From Bacteroidia bacterium (GTDB lineage: Bacteria > Bacteroidota > Bacteroidia > J057): 38,746 nt of DNA. Under the pieces are notes generated by a model, which had not been told where the DNA came from, ran no database searches, and saw nothing but the letters and a program-made list of their open reading frames with translations. Made by a program: the position numbers and the translations under genes. Each line of letters starts with the position of its first letter. Positions within the stretch are counted from its first letter, which is position 1. The stretch lies in NCBI GenBank assembly GCA_030731845.1, contig JANQTF010000133.1:1-38746 (forward strand), given 5' to 3'. Shown here piece by piece: positions 1 to 8,800 of the stretch.

Positions 1-19
1 CTAAATTACACTTTGTAAT

Positions 20-511
20 CTAGAATCCAGTCCGGCTAGTTAGGGGGCCCCTACACAAGAGGAATGAGTTTGCGGCTTGTGAAATCGAGAGGCGCCATAT
101 TAAACTAAGCCAAAACAGTAATCCTATTTGATAATCAATACCAGAACTGTATGACGAATCTTCGTCACCATAAACTGACATACTCTTAGAATACTTGCTT
201 TCCAATTCCGCTAAACGCTTTTCACATTCCCTGCAAAACACATGATCTTCAACAAATGGGTGGATGTTTTTTTCAATATCTTCATCAGATATTTCTCCAA
301 ATGCATTTTCTAAACTTTCCAGAGATACAGACCTCCCAAAGTGTGATTGTGTATATAGATCTCCAATCTGGAATCCAATCTCATAATCTCGACCTGTCTT
401 ACCTTCAATATTTTCAATTCGTTTCAGGAGAAAATGAGGGACCATGTGAGACCCGACTTCGTCGGCTAGCTTACTTTTGCACAGGGAGCAAAAGGGGGAT
501 GGAGTTTGCAT
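20..511 (-). CDS. HNH-like short zinc-finger protein, probably C-terminally disrupted
   Basis: A 163-residue protein with a CSLC pair near residue 8, a SHMVPHFLLK stretch near residue 21 and a second pair, CREC, near residue 92. This Cx2C / SHxxPxFxxK / Cx2C layout resembles small HNH-type zinc-binding proteins of unknown role that are common in bacterial accessory regions; that link is from memory of the family. Related proteins are usually longer and continue after the FWLSLIWRLSIS stretch. Here the reading runs into an unrelated-looking tail (LCRGPLTSRTGF) and stops, so the 3' part may be lost by frameshift or rearrangement. A near-palindrome of G and C runs lies at about 43-53, inside the odd tail. 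No neighbour suggests a function. Confidence 0.5.
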   Translation of the reverse strand: MQTPSPFCSLCKSKLADEVGSHMVPHFLLKRIENIEGKTGRDYEIGFQIGDLYTQSHFGRSVSLESLENAFGEISDEDIEKNIHPFVEDHVFCRECEKRLAELESKYSKSMSVYGDEDSSYSSGIDYQIGLLFWLSLIWRLSISQAANSFLLCRGPLTSRTGF

Positions 512-757
512 AACGGTTACCTATAACTCACTTGAAAACGAAGGTCAGTTCCAAATGTTTTTCGTACCTGATATCACCATTAAAAAGTTGGATGAGGCAG
601 GTCTTCATAAGTGACTAGCTTCTACTATGGTTTAATTTTTAAAGTTAGTCTTGGTTGTTTATCGTCAACAAGGTAGAAAAAAGTTGTAATGGTCTGCCTG
701 TCAATATCTCGTTGGCTGGTTGGCGAACTTCGCTCCTTATCAGACTAAGTTCCCTCT
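512..757. other. gap without an intact gene
   Basis: No intact gene is visible. One plus-strand frame from about 513 to a TGA at 612-614 reads as protein-like (it includes QFQMFFVPDITIKKLDEAG) but has no start of its own, so it may be the last codons of a lost gene or chance. The rest, to 757, shows no recognisable gene, RNA or repeat. The stretch is AT-richer than the genes to its right. Confidence 0.4.
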
Positions 758-813
758 CCTCTACCACATGCACATCTCCTTCCAAAACCCAGGCAGGGAA
801 GGGAGGGTTTTCG
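758..813 (-). pseudogene. 56-bp vestige of a sulfatase 3' end
   Basis: This segment matches 4227-4282, the last codons of the sulfatase gene, at 52 of 56 bases. On the minus strand it can be read as [19 protein letters not shown], against [19 protein letters not shown] in the intact gene. The match stops abruptly on the upstream side, and the stop codon is not kept: the frame runs on into unrelated sequence. The four differences leave the peptide largely conserved, so this looks like the remains of a second, related sulfatase rather than a fresh copy of its neighbour. Confidence 0.7.
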
Positions 814-912
814 CATCAGCGCTCATTATTTCGCTGGATAGTGCTATCTTACCCCCCACCCCAACCATACCGCTCATCCGGTAGGAGATAGCTCCTGCAA
901 AACATCTCTCTG

Positions 913-1125
913 ATGAATTCATCACCCGTGGTTTTTCTGGCATTTGCCAATGACTTGCATGAATCCCATCGCTTTCTTGACGCCTTGGAGCCTGAAAAGC
1001 TGGGGATTCAGGAATCCCTGGGGAACTTTTTTGCTCAGGGGGGGATTGTGTACACCGCTCCGTCTTCTCACACTGAGTGGATGATGGAAGACCACCCACC
1101 ACCACTTTCCCCCAAAATTCTGTAA
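913..1125 (+). pseudogene. N-terminal remnant of a 'VFLAFAND' protein
   Basis: A 70-codon frame begins MNSSPVVFLAFANDLHES and reads as a normal protein to about EWMMED (near residue 60). It then turns into a proline-rich tail and stops. The VVFLAFAND opening, followed by a charged helix and a short strand region, is familiar from the start of large multidomain proteins of Saprospiria-type Bacteroidota that carry signalling or effector domains further on; this is recollection, not a search result. I read it as the surviving 5' end of such a gene. A short genuine protein cannot be excluded. Confidence 0.4.
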
Positions 1126-1187
1126 ATTAAGGGGGTAATTGCTGATTTCTACCCGTCTTCTCTACAAACCCCATAACCCACCATCCC

Positions 1188-3401
1188 ATGAATCGAACAT
1201 TTCTACAACAGAGCACCTTCAGTTTGGTCCTTGTCGTATTGGCACTCTTGGTGCCCAACGAGGGAATCGCCCAGGCCCCCGACGGCATCAATTTTCAGGC
1301 GGTAGCGCGCAATGCGGGCGGTATTCCCTACGCAGTCATTCCCATTAATGTGAGATTGCGGATTCTGGATGGCACGTCCGCTGTCGTGTATCAGGAAAGC
1401 CATGGCGTCACGACCGATATCTTCGGGCTCTTCGATGTGGTGTTGGGACAAGGAACGGTGATCGGCGGATCATTTGCCGGAATTAGCTGGGAGGCTGGCC
1501 CATACACAGTTGAAATTGATGTAGATGATGGAGGGGGCTTTGTATTTGTGGGGAGCTGTCAGTTTCAAAGTGTACCCTATGCGCTGTATGCCGACAAGGC
1601 CAATATGGCCGTGGGAGATTTGACCGATGTGGATCTGACTGGGCTCGCCCCAGGCCAGACACTGATCTGGGATGGTACCAATTGGCTGCCTGGGGCAGCA
1701 GCATCTACCATTTGGAGTCAAAATGCCACCTCGGCCTATTACAACACCGGAAGAGTGGGAATTGGGATGAGTGATCCCGATGTGACGTTACATGTCGCCG
1801 ATACGGCCAATGTTCTCGTTGGGGATTCGCTGAGCGGGAGTGGATTTAAGATGATCTATTACGGTGCCAAGGGAGCATTTCGATCCGGCTATCTAAGCAA
1901 TCCTTTCGGGGGATACAATTATGACAAATTCTGGGATTACGATTCTGTGGGCTATTACTCCTTTGCGGCCGGACAAAACAGCCGGGCCAAAGGCTTTGGT
2001 TCCTTTGCTTTTGGGGCCTTCGGCTGGGCAGATGGCAGTGGGTCAGTGGCATTCTTCGGAAATGCCAGAGGGAATGGAAGTTTTACTTTTGGAGGGAGTT
2101 CGATTGGACGAGGAAGTGTCACCTTTGAGGGCACAGCTCAAGAGGAAGGCGGAATCGCCATGTATGGATATACCGGAGGCCGCTACGGCGTTTCTATCGG
2201 CGGCGGCACCCTGGGCCTGGGAGCTGCCAGCTCAAGAGAAGATTATGCGGTGGCGATCGGCTGGAACGCAGATGCCAGAGGGCAGGCTTCTGTGGCACTT
2301 GGCCCAAATGATGCCTACGGCTACAATTCCTTTTCTACCGGCTGGGTGACGGAAGCCCGGGGAAATTATTCCTCCACATTTGGCTACCGCACCAATTCCT
2401 TTCCCTATGCCGCTATGGCGTTGGGGAGATTCAATGTCATCACAGGAGACAGTGCAGCCTGGGTCGCGACGGATCCCGTATTCATGATCGGAGATGGAAC
2501 TGCCGCAGCCGCCAGATCCAATTCATTCATCATTCAAAAAAATGGACAGACTGCCATCGGCTATGATGCGCCAGTCGGAATGCTTCAGGTAAGCAGCGCA
2601 CTGGGAAGTTTGAATAATGGCGGAGTCCTGGATGTGACCAATGCTTCGCTTTTGCTGGGAACCACCGCAACTGGGCTTGCATTAGACCCCAACCAAATTG
2701 AATCCATCGGCTCAGCGTTGCACCATAACTATAACTCTGCCGAAGACATCACGCTGGCAGTAGGAGGTGGCTCCGTTGCCGTGGGACACACTGCCCCAAC
2801 CGATAGATTCCACATCGCCGCGTTAGCCGGTGAAGATGCCATGCGTGTTCAGATCAATGGTGTGACAAGATTTCGAGTCCACGCCAATGGTGGCGTTTCT
2901 ATCGGCATCAACCAAGGGCCTCCTGCGGAGGGGCTTGTCATTAATGGAATCACTCAGCCAGCAGCAGATAATGCCTTCACCATGGGCTCTGCTGCCAGAA
3001 GGTGGACCACCATCTACGCCACCAATGGCGTGATCAATACTTCCGATGCCAGATTAAAAACCAATATTCAGCCTCTTCGATACGGACTGAATGAAGTGTT
3101 GGCGATGCAGCCTGTGAATTTTGACTGGATAGAAGGCGGGGAAGCGAAGATTGGGTTTCTGGCTCAAGATCTTGAAACCATCATTCCAGAGGTTGTTTTC
3201 AGGCCTGCCAATCCTGATGAATACCTGGGGGTGAATTATCCAGACCTCATTCCGGTGTTGGTAAGTGCGATTCAGGAACAACAGGAAACGATTACCACGC
3301 AGGAAGAGCGTCTTGCCCAGCAAGAAAAGGAACTCGCAGATATACGGGCAGAACTGGACGCTATCAAAACCATGCTCACCAACCAATCCTCGCAACCATG
3401 A
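1188..3401 (+). CDS. secreted fibre-like protein with C-terminal peptidase S74 chaperone domain
   Basis: The 737-residue product has a signal peptide (residues 1 to about 27, ending EGIAQA). Next is the Bacteroidota domain that opens NFQAVARNAGG and closes SVPYALYADKA (about 33-140). The middle (about 240-430) is rich in Gly, Ala, Ser and Phe with repeats such as FAFGAFGWADGSGS, resembling YadA-type head repeats. A peptidase S74 intramolecular chaperone domain begins at SDARLKTNI, with Ser619 and Lys624 spaced like the self-cleaving Ser-Lys dyad of the family. The last ~45 residues are a Gln/Glu-rich coiled coil. S74 domains assist trimerisation of beta-helical fibres and then cut themselves off. 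The next gene overlaps by ATGA, so the two are translationally coupled. Confidence 0.85.
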   Translation: MNRTFLQQSTFSLVLVVLALLVPNEGIAQAPDGINFQAVARNAGGIPYAVIPINVRLRILDGTSAVVYQESHGVTTDIFGLFDVVLGQGTVIGGSFAGISWEAGPYTVEIDVDDGGGFVFVGSCQFQSVPYALYADKANMAVGDLTDVDLTGLAPGQTLIWDGTNWLPGAAASTIWSQNATSAYYNTGRVGIGMSDPDVTLHVADTANVLVGDSLSGSGFKMIYYGAKGAFRSGYLSNPFGGYNYDKFWDYDSVGYYSFAAGQNSRAKGFGSFAFGAFGWADGSGSVAFFGNARGNGSFTFGGSSIGRGSVTFEGTAQEEGGIAMYGYTGGRYGVSIGGGTLGLGAASSREDYAVAIGWNADARGQASVALGPNDAYGYNSFSTGWVTEARGNYSSTFGYRTNSFPYAAMALGRFNVITGDSAAWVATDPVFMIGDGTAAAARSNSFIIQKNGQTAIGYDAPVGMLQVSSALGSLNNGGVLDVTNASLLLGTTATGLALDPNQIESIGSALHHNYNSAEDITLAVGGGSVAVGHTAPTDRFHIAALAGEDAMRVQINGVTRFRVHANGGVSIGINQGPPAEGLVINGITQPAADNAFTMGSAARRWTTIYATNGVINTSDARLKTNIQPLRYGLNEVLAMQPVNFDWIEGGEAKIGFLAQDLETIIPEVVFRPANPDEYLGVNYPDLIPVLVSAIQEQQETITTQEERLAQQEKELADIRAELDAIKTMLTNQSSQP

Positions 3402-4180
3402 TCCATTCTCATAACACCTGGGGAGCATGGTTCCTGTGCTTCTGCTTGTTGGCTGCTCATTCTGTCAATGCCCAATCTCTCCAGCGAAAAGTCTTTTCGC
3501 CAGCAGGCTCCGTGTTTTCGCACAATGGCCAAGAGTATGGATTCACCATCGGAGAACCGATGATCGGGACTGATTTACTCACAATTCCGTATCTCACCAA
3601 GGGCTTTCAACAGCCCGAGCCTCTGTCTATTTTGTTCGCGCCAGTTATGACCCTGCATCAGGTCATCAGTACAGGAGGAGGGGTTCAACTGAATTGGTCG
3701 AGCAGTCATCATGAACAGACCGCTCAGTACCTCATCGAATATGCAATAGAAGGAGGAAGTTTTGTTTTCCTGGAGAAAGTCCTACCGGAGCCGGGTTCGC
3801 AACCATTCTATCAGACCAATGTTGCATTTCCTGCCGATAAAAGAATACGCTTTAAGGTGATTCAGGAATTGGTCGGCGGAATACAAATATCCAGCAATGT
3901 GCTGGAGCTTGTCTTCTCACCTGCCTCCCTCAGTTGGCGACTGTATCCGAACCCAGCTTCCGAAAATGATACAAAAATTGTGTTTGGAGCCCCTCTATCA
4001 GGCAATTTGTCTATCGAGATTTTTACTCAAATCGGACAGCTAGTAAGGAAAGATCACGTTTACTTGCAGGAGGAGTCTGATCTCATCATAAGCACCGAGC
4101 AATTGGCTTCAGGGATCTACCTCGTGAAGGTCGATCATCCAGATGCGCAGGGTGTGAGGCGTCTGATTGTGGAAAAATAA
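3398..4180 (+). CDS. T9SS type A sorting domain protein
   Basis: A 260-residue secreted protein with a signal peptide ending near NAQS (residue 26). An N-terminal stretch, FTIGEPMIGTD ... LTKGFQQPE, is a recurring module of Bacteroidota type IX cargo proteins. A fibronectin-like middle follows. From about residue 178 the sequence LYPNPASEND...IEIFTQIGQLV...LASGIYLVKV...RRLIVEK is a type A T9SS C-terminal sorting signal, expected to be removed as the protein crosses the outer membrane. Its ATG lies inside the stop of the preceding S74 gene, so both are probably made together. The S74 protein lacks such a signal, so this partner may carry the pair's surface-export function. Function is otherwise unknown. 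Confidence 0.85.
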   Translation: MIHSHNTWGAWFLCFCLLAAHSVNAQSLQRKVFSPAGSVFSHNGQEYGFTIGEPMIGTDLLTIPYLTKGFQQPEPLSILFAPVMTLHQVISTGGGVQLNWSSSHHEQTAQYLIEYAIEGGSFVFLEKVLPEPGSQPFYQTNVAFPADKRIRFKVIQELVGGIQISSNVLELVFSPASLSWRLYPNPASENDTKIVFGAPLSGNLSIEIFTQIGQLVRKDHVYLQEESDLIISTEQLASGIYLVKVDHPDAQGVRRLIVEK

Positions 4181-4221
4181 TGGATGCGGCCCGTCACAGC
4201 GAAAGGGCCTGCCAGACAGGA

Positions 4222-5838
4222 TCATTCCTCTACCACATGCACATCTCTTTCCGAAACCCAGGCGGGGAAGGGAGGATTTTCGTGGTTCATCAGTCGATGG
4301 TAGAAATTTTGCCGAACGCCGGAATAGGGGAATGCCTCATATTCTGCTCCGCGGCCCAGCATTCTCCAGTCTCCTTCTTCGCGGAGGGCGTTCATCATGG
4401 TGAGCCGGAGATGCTCTTTGAGCAGGCCATAGGCAGGAGCATCCGCTAGGTTGTCTAGACAATCAGGGTCTTGTCTCAGATCGTAGAGCTCTTCTGTGGG
4501 GCGTTTGCCGAGGTTGCTTTGCCAGTAGCTGCTGCCAGCATCGTCGTGGTAGTGCACAATCAGCCAGGACTTGAGGGGGCTGCCGTCGCAGTTGAGGTAC
4601 CCAGCCTCGGGATTTCCGGCGGGCCATCTTGTGGGCTCAAAATTGTAGAGATAGAGCAGGCTGTCCTGCTGAATGCCTCTGATGGGGTAGCCCCAATCAT
4701 TGGGACGGCCAATGTCGTGGCGCTCTTTTCCTACCAGGACAAACTCCCTCAGCGGTTCGCTTGCCGGATCTGTCAAGAGCGGGACGAGGCTCTGCCCAAG
4801 GATGGCTTCCATGCGGGTGGAGGCAGGACTCACCCCGGCTGCCTCCAGAATGGTAGGCGCCAGGTCGATGATGGACACCAGGTAGTTGCAGTCTCTGCCA
4901 GCTTCGCGGAGCTGGCCCGGCCACATGATGGCCAGCGGGATGTGGTTGCTGGATTCATAAGCCTGACCTTTCACCCGAGGAAACGGCATGCCGTGATCTG
5001 CCAGCGCAATGATGAGCGTGTTTTCGAGCAATCCCTGCGACTCCAGCGTTTTCAGCATCTTGTCAAAGTGGCTGTCGGCGTGTTCAATTTCCATGGCATA
5101 ATCGAGCATGTCGTGCCTCACGGTGTCGATATCAGGCCAGTAGCCCGGCACCTCGGGGATGTCGGAGAGAGCTTTGCCACCTTTTTTCACCCCACTTTCA
5201 AACTCGTAGCTTCGGTGGGGCTCATTGGATCCATACCAAAAGCAGAAAGCCTGGTTGTCGGGTTTTTGCTGGAGAAATGCCTCAAAGTTCGCGGCATAGT
5301 CGATGCTGCTGATGCCAGAAGTAGAAGGCTTGAGTTTAAGATTCTGAAAAGCAGGCCCAGTGAGTTGGCGTGGCACCCCGTCAATCGTGCCGGGCTCACC
5401 AGGGGCCCAGCCTTTGCCGGTGTGCCCGGTGGCATAGCCATGTGCCCGGAGCGCCTCCATGAAAGTCTGGAATTTGGCCGGGAAATACGGAAAATGGTTG
5501 ACTGCGGCCTCCAGTTGCCAGGAATTGCGCCCGGTGAGCAGGCATGCGCGTGAAGGGGCACACTTGGCATTGGGCGTGTAGGCTGCGTGAAACAGAACCC
5601 CCTCTTTGGCCACCCGGTCAAATCCGGGAGACGATACCCAGGAGCATCCATAGGCGCTCAGATGCGGGTAGGAGATGTCATCGGCGATGTAGATCAGAAT
5701 GTTGGGGCGCTGCTCCTGCGCCCACAGCAAGTCTGGCGAAGCACAGAGGGAGAAGATGAACAGGCAATAGACAAAACGGTGCCATAGGGGAGGAGTATTC
5801 CTCTTCCCCGGCCGATGAGTAAGCATGAGACGCATCAT
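4222..5838 (-). CDS. sulfatase, S1 family (formylglycine-dependent)
   Basis: The 538-residue protein has an N-terminal export signal (hydrophobic 22-38, ending LLWAQ). Asp53-Asp54 in YIADDIS are expected calcium ligands. The sulfatase signature [12 protein letters not shown] gives Cys93 as the residue converted to formylglycine, with Arg97 in the motif. ALADHGMPF further on fits the alkaline-phosphatase-like fold. The overall sequence suggests an N-sulfoglucosamine sulfohydrolase-like branch, but the neighbours (alpha-galactosidase-type and GH43 enzymes) point to a sulfated galactan or arabinogalactan-type glycan, so the substrate is open. It starts 6 nt after the hybrid regulator stop, with AGG before the ATG, so both share a transcript. 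ATG at 5826 is an alternative start. Confidence 0.88.
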   Translation of the reverse strand: MMRLMLTHRPGKRNTPPLWHRFVYCLFIFSLCASPDLLWAQEQRPNILIYIADDISYPHLSAYGCSWVSSPGFDRVAKEGVLFHAAYTPNAKCAPSRACLLTGRNSWQLEAAVNHFPYFPAKFQTFMEALRAHGYATGHTGKGWAPGEPGTIDGVPRQLTGPAFQNLKLKPSTSGISSIDYAANFEAFLQQKPDNQAFCFWYGSNEPHRSYEFESGVKKGGKALSDIPEVPGYWPDIDTVRHDMLDYAMEIEHADSHFDKMLKTLESQGLLENTLIIALADHGMPFPRVKGQAYESSNHIPLAIMWPGQLREAGRDCNYLVSIIDLAPTILEAAGVSPASTRMEAILGQSLVPLLTDPASEPLREFVLVGKERHDIGRPNDWGYPIRGIQQDSLLYLYNFEPTRWPAGNPEAGYLNCDGSPLKSWLIVHYHDDAGSSYWQSNLGKRPTEELYDLRQDPDCLDNLADAPAYGLLKEHLRLTMMNALREEGDWRMLGRGAEYEAFPYSGVRQNFYHRLMNHENPPFPAWVSERDVHVVEE

Positions 5839-5844
5839 CCTGGA

Positions 5845-8800
5845 TTAGCTTTTTTGGTGAGCGGGTTCTGGTTTTTGTTGATGACCAATTTCCTGGATAA
5901 ACTGAGAAGGGGTTTTGCCAAACTCCTTTTTGAAAGCCCTGGTGAAATAAGATTGGCTTCTGATTCCCACCTTGTCCATCACCTCCAGCACAGACATGTC
6001 GCCTTCGCTCAGGGCAATGGCTGCATGGTGGAGCCTCCGTTTCCGGATAAATTCACCGATGGTATGCCCGGAAATCTCTTTCATTTTGGCATACAAGTTT
6101 GTGCGGCTCATGCCCACGGCCCGGCAAAGGGTTTGCACAGCAAAATCAGTGTTATCCAGATGTTGATCGATGATGGTCACCACCTGATCAAAGAGCTCTT
6201 TGTCCCTGGCGTTGGTGGCTTTTTGGTGCTGCTCGGTGAAGGCAGAAGAGATTTGTCGCTTCAGCAATCTGTTTTGCTGGCTAATGAGATTGGCCAGATT
6301 GAGCTTGATGAGTTTCAGGTTAAATGGCTTGGAAAAATAGAGGTCGGCCCCAGCCGTGATGCAGTCCACCTGACTGTCTTCGGAGGTTTTGGCGGTGAGC
6401 AGCACAAAGGGGATGTGGGCCAGGGTTTCATCAGATTTGACCGCCCGGCACAGTTCTATTCCGTCCATCTCGGGCATCATGATGTCACTGAGAATGATAT
6501 CGGGTTTCACCTGATGGATTTTTTCCAGGGCAATTTTTCCATTTTCAGCTTCGAATAATTCATAGGTATCTCGCAGGCATTCGATGAGATACTGCCTCAC
6601 GGGACCGTTGTCTTCCACGAGCAGAATTTTGGGCAACATGCCTTTGCCGTCTTCCTGATTGAGGACCGGGAGTTGGGCCGTTTCCACCAGGGGTTCTGGT
6701 TGGTGGAAGCGATTTGCCATAGCGGTTCCGTTGATCAATTCTTCGGGCTGATAACAGATTTTGTCGAGCGGAAGGGTAATGGTAAACTGGGTACCATGCC
6801 CTCGCTGGCTCATTACCTCAATATCTCCGCGATGCAGCGTCACGAGGCTTTTCACCAAAGCCAGCCCAATTCCTGAGCCGAGGTGCTGATCTTGTGGACT
6901 TTCGCTTACCCGGTAATACCGATCAAACAGGTGCTCGATCGAGGCACCCGACACCCCGACGCCAGAATCTTCTACCCTGAGGAATAAATTCCGTTTGGAT
7001 TCTGCCCGTTTTCCTACTGCAAATGTATTAGGGTATTGGAATGAAGAATTGGGGATGGGGTCAAAGCTTGCGATGAGCTTCACCGTGCCACCGACAGCGG
7101 TATATTTGAAGGCATTGGAGAGGAGGTTGTAGAGAATATTTTCAAGAATATCCCGATCATAGCAGCCAGCCTCTTCGCTATCTGTTACTTCTATTTCATA
7201 ATCAATGGCCTTAGACGCGGCGAGTTCTTCGAATCGCTCCGCTACCGAATAGACAAAATCAGTCATAGGCATTTCGCTGATTCTGAGTTTTGCCTGACCA
7301 GATTCGAGCTTTCTAAGATCCAGAAGTTCATTGACCAACCTGAGAAGGCGGTTGGCATTATCAGAGATCAGGCGGATATGCCTTTTAAGCTCCATTTTTC
7401 CCAGATTTTCTTCGACAATGCGCTCCAACGGGCTGAGGATAAGGCTGAGCGGGGTTCTGAATTCGTGAGAAATATTGGTAAAAAACTGGATCCTCATTTG
7501 GTGCATTTCCTCTTTCTGGCGCTCATGAAGGTGTGTGAGTTCAAGGTCTCGCTTCATTCTCTCCCATCTGCGGAGGTAGGTGAAAACAAGGAAAATCAGG
7601 CTCCCGAGGAGGAGGAAGTAAGTCACCTTGGCCCACCAGGTAGCATACCAAGGCGGCACGATCCTGATTTGGAGCTGGTCGATATCATGACTCCAGATGC
7701 CATCACTGTTGCTCGCGGCGAGCTCAAAGGTGTAGGTGCCATAGTCGAGGTTGGAATAATTGGCAAACGGGGCATCTGCCCCTACGTACACCCAATTTTC
7801 GTCATAGCCAACCAGTCGATATCTGAATTTACATTTCTCCGGATTGGAGAAATGCAGAGAGGCAAAGTGAAGGGTGAAACTCGTGAATTGGTGGTTCAGG
7901 ACGAGCTCGTCCAGCTGATTGATGGTTTGTGATAAAATTATCTGGTTGTCATAGCTCTTGCCTACTTCAATGGCTCTGTTATTCACTGTGAGTCTGGCAA
8001 TGGAGGTAGGAATGTTTTTACCATTGGCTGTGATCTGATCCGGGTAAAAAAAGTTGAGGCCATTGGTCCCACCAAAATACATACAGCCATCGCTGCCTTT
8101 GTTGGCCGCACCGATCTTGAAGCTGTTGCCTTGCAGGCCATCATTTTTTTCGTAGAGGAGAAATTCCTTTTGGTCGGGCATAAACTTGGCCAGGCCTCGG
8201 CCACCGAGCCATAGGTTGCCGCTTTCATCCTGCAACATCGTTTCAATATCGTTAAACGGAGCACCAGAGCTCACATCGTAGTGCTCGGCTTTGTAATTCA
8301 TTTTCCCTTGCACGTAGGGAAAGGTGAGGATCATTTTATTGAGTCCTCCTCCGAGGGTTCCCACCCATACTACAGAATCATTCTCACGCAACGTGGGCCA
8401 GATAAAGTTGGAATTGAGAGAGGCCAATTCTCCTGGGTGTACAACATATGTGCGAAGTTCTACCGGATTGCCTACCTTATCGAGGATCAATTGATTGAGT
8501 CCTTCCTGTGTGCTTACCCATACCTCACCCCGCTCTTGATCTACCTTGATGAAGGTAATGTTGCTGTTGGAAAGCTGGATTCCTTTGATGTTGGATACTT
8601 GCACAACCTCCTGCACCTCATCTCCATTCATTCGGATTCTAAATAGCCCATCTCCCTGCCATCCACCAGCCCATATCTGTCCGGTGTGATCTACTCCCAA
8701 GCCAAAACTGTTGATGACACGGAGCACAGGGAAGTTTTGGAATGGTTCGTGAAACTTTTTGGTATTCAGATCCAGGTAGCCCAGACCTCTGTCAGTGCCT

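Noticed and set aside
4186-4210. Small GGCCC/GGGCC hairpin between the T9SS gene and the sulfatase gene
   Set aside because: The stem is only 5 bp with a long loop and no T-tract on either side, so a terminator call is not supported.
4471-5553. 360-codon plus-strand open frame inside the sulfatase gene
   Set aside because: It lies fully antisense to a gene with an intact catalytic motif and signal peptide, and its own sequence has no recognisable motif or start context.
5815-6558. 247-codon plus-strand open frame over the end of the hybrid regulator
   Set aside because: It is antisense to the AraC and receiver domains and reads as low-information sequence.
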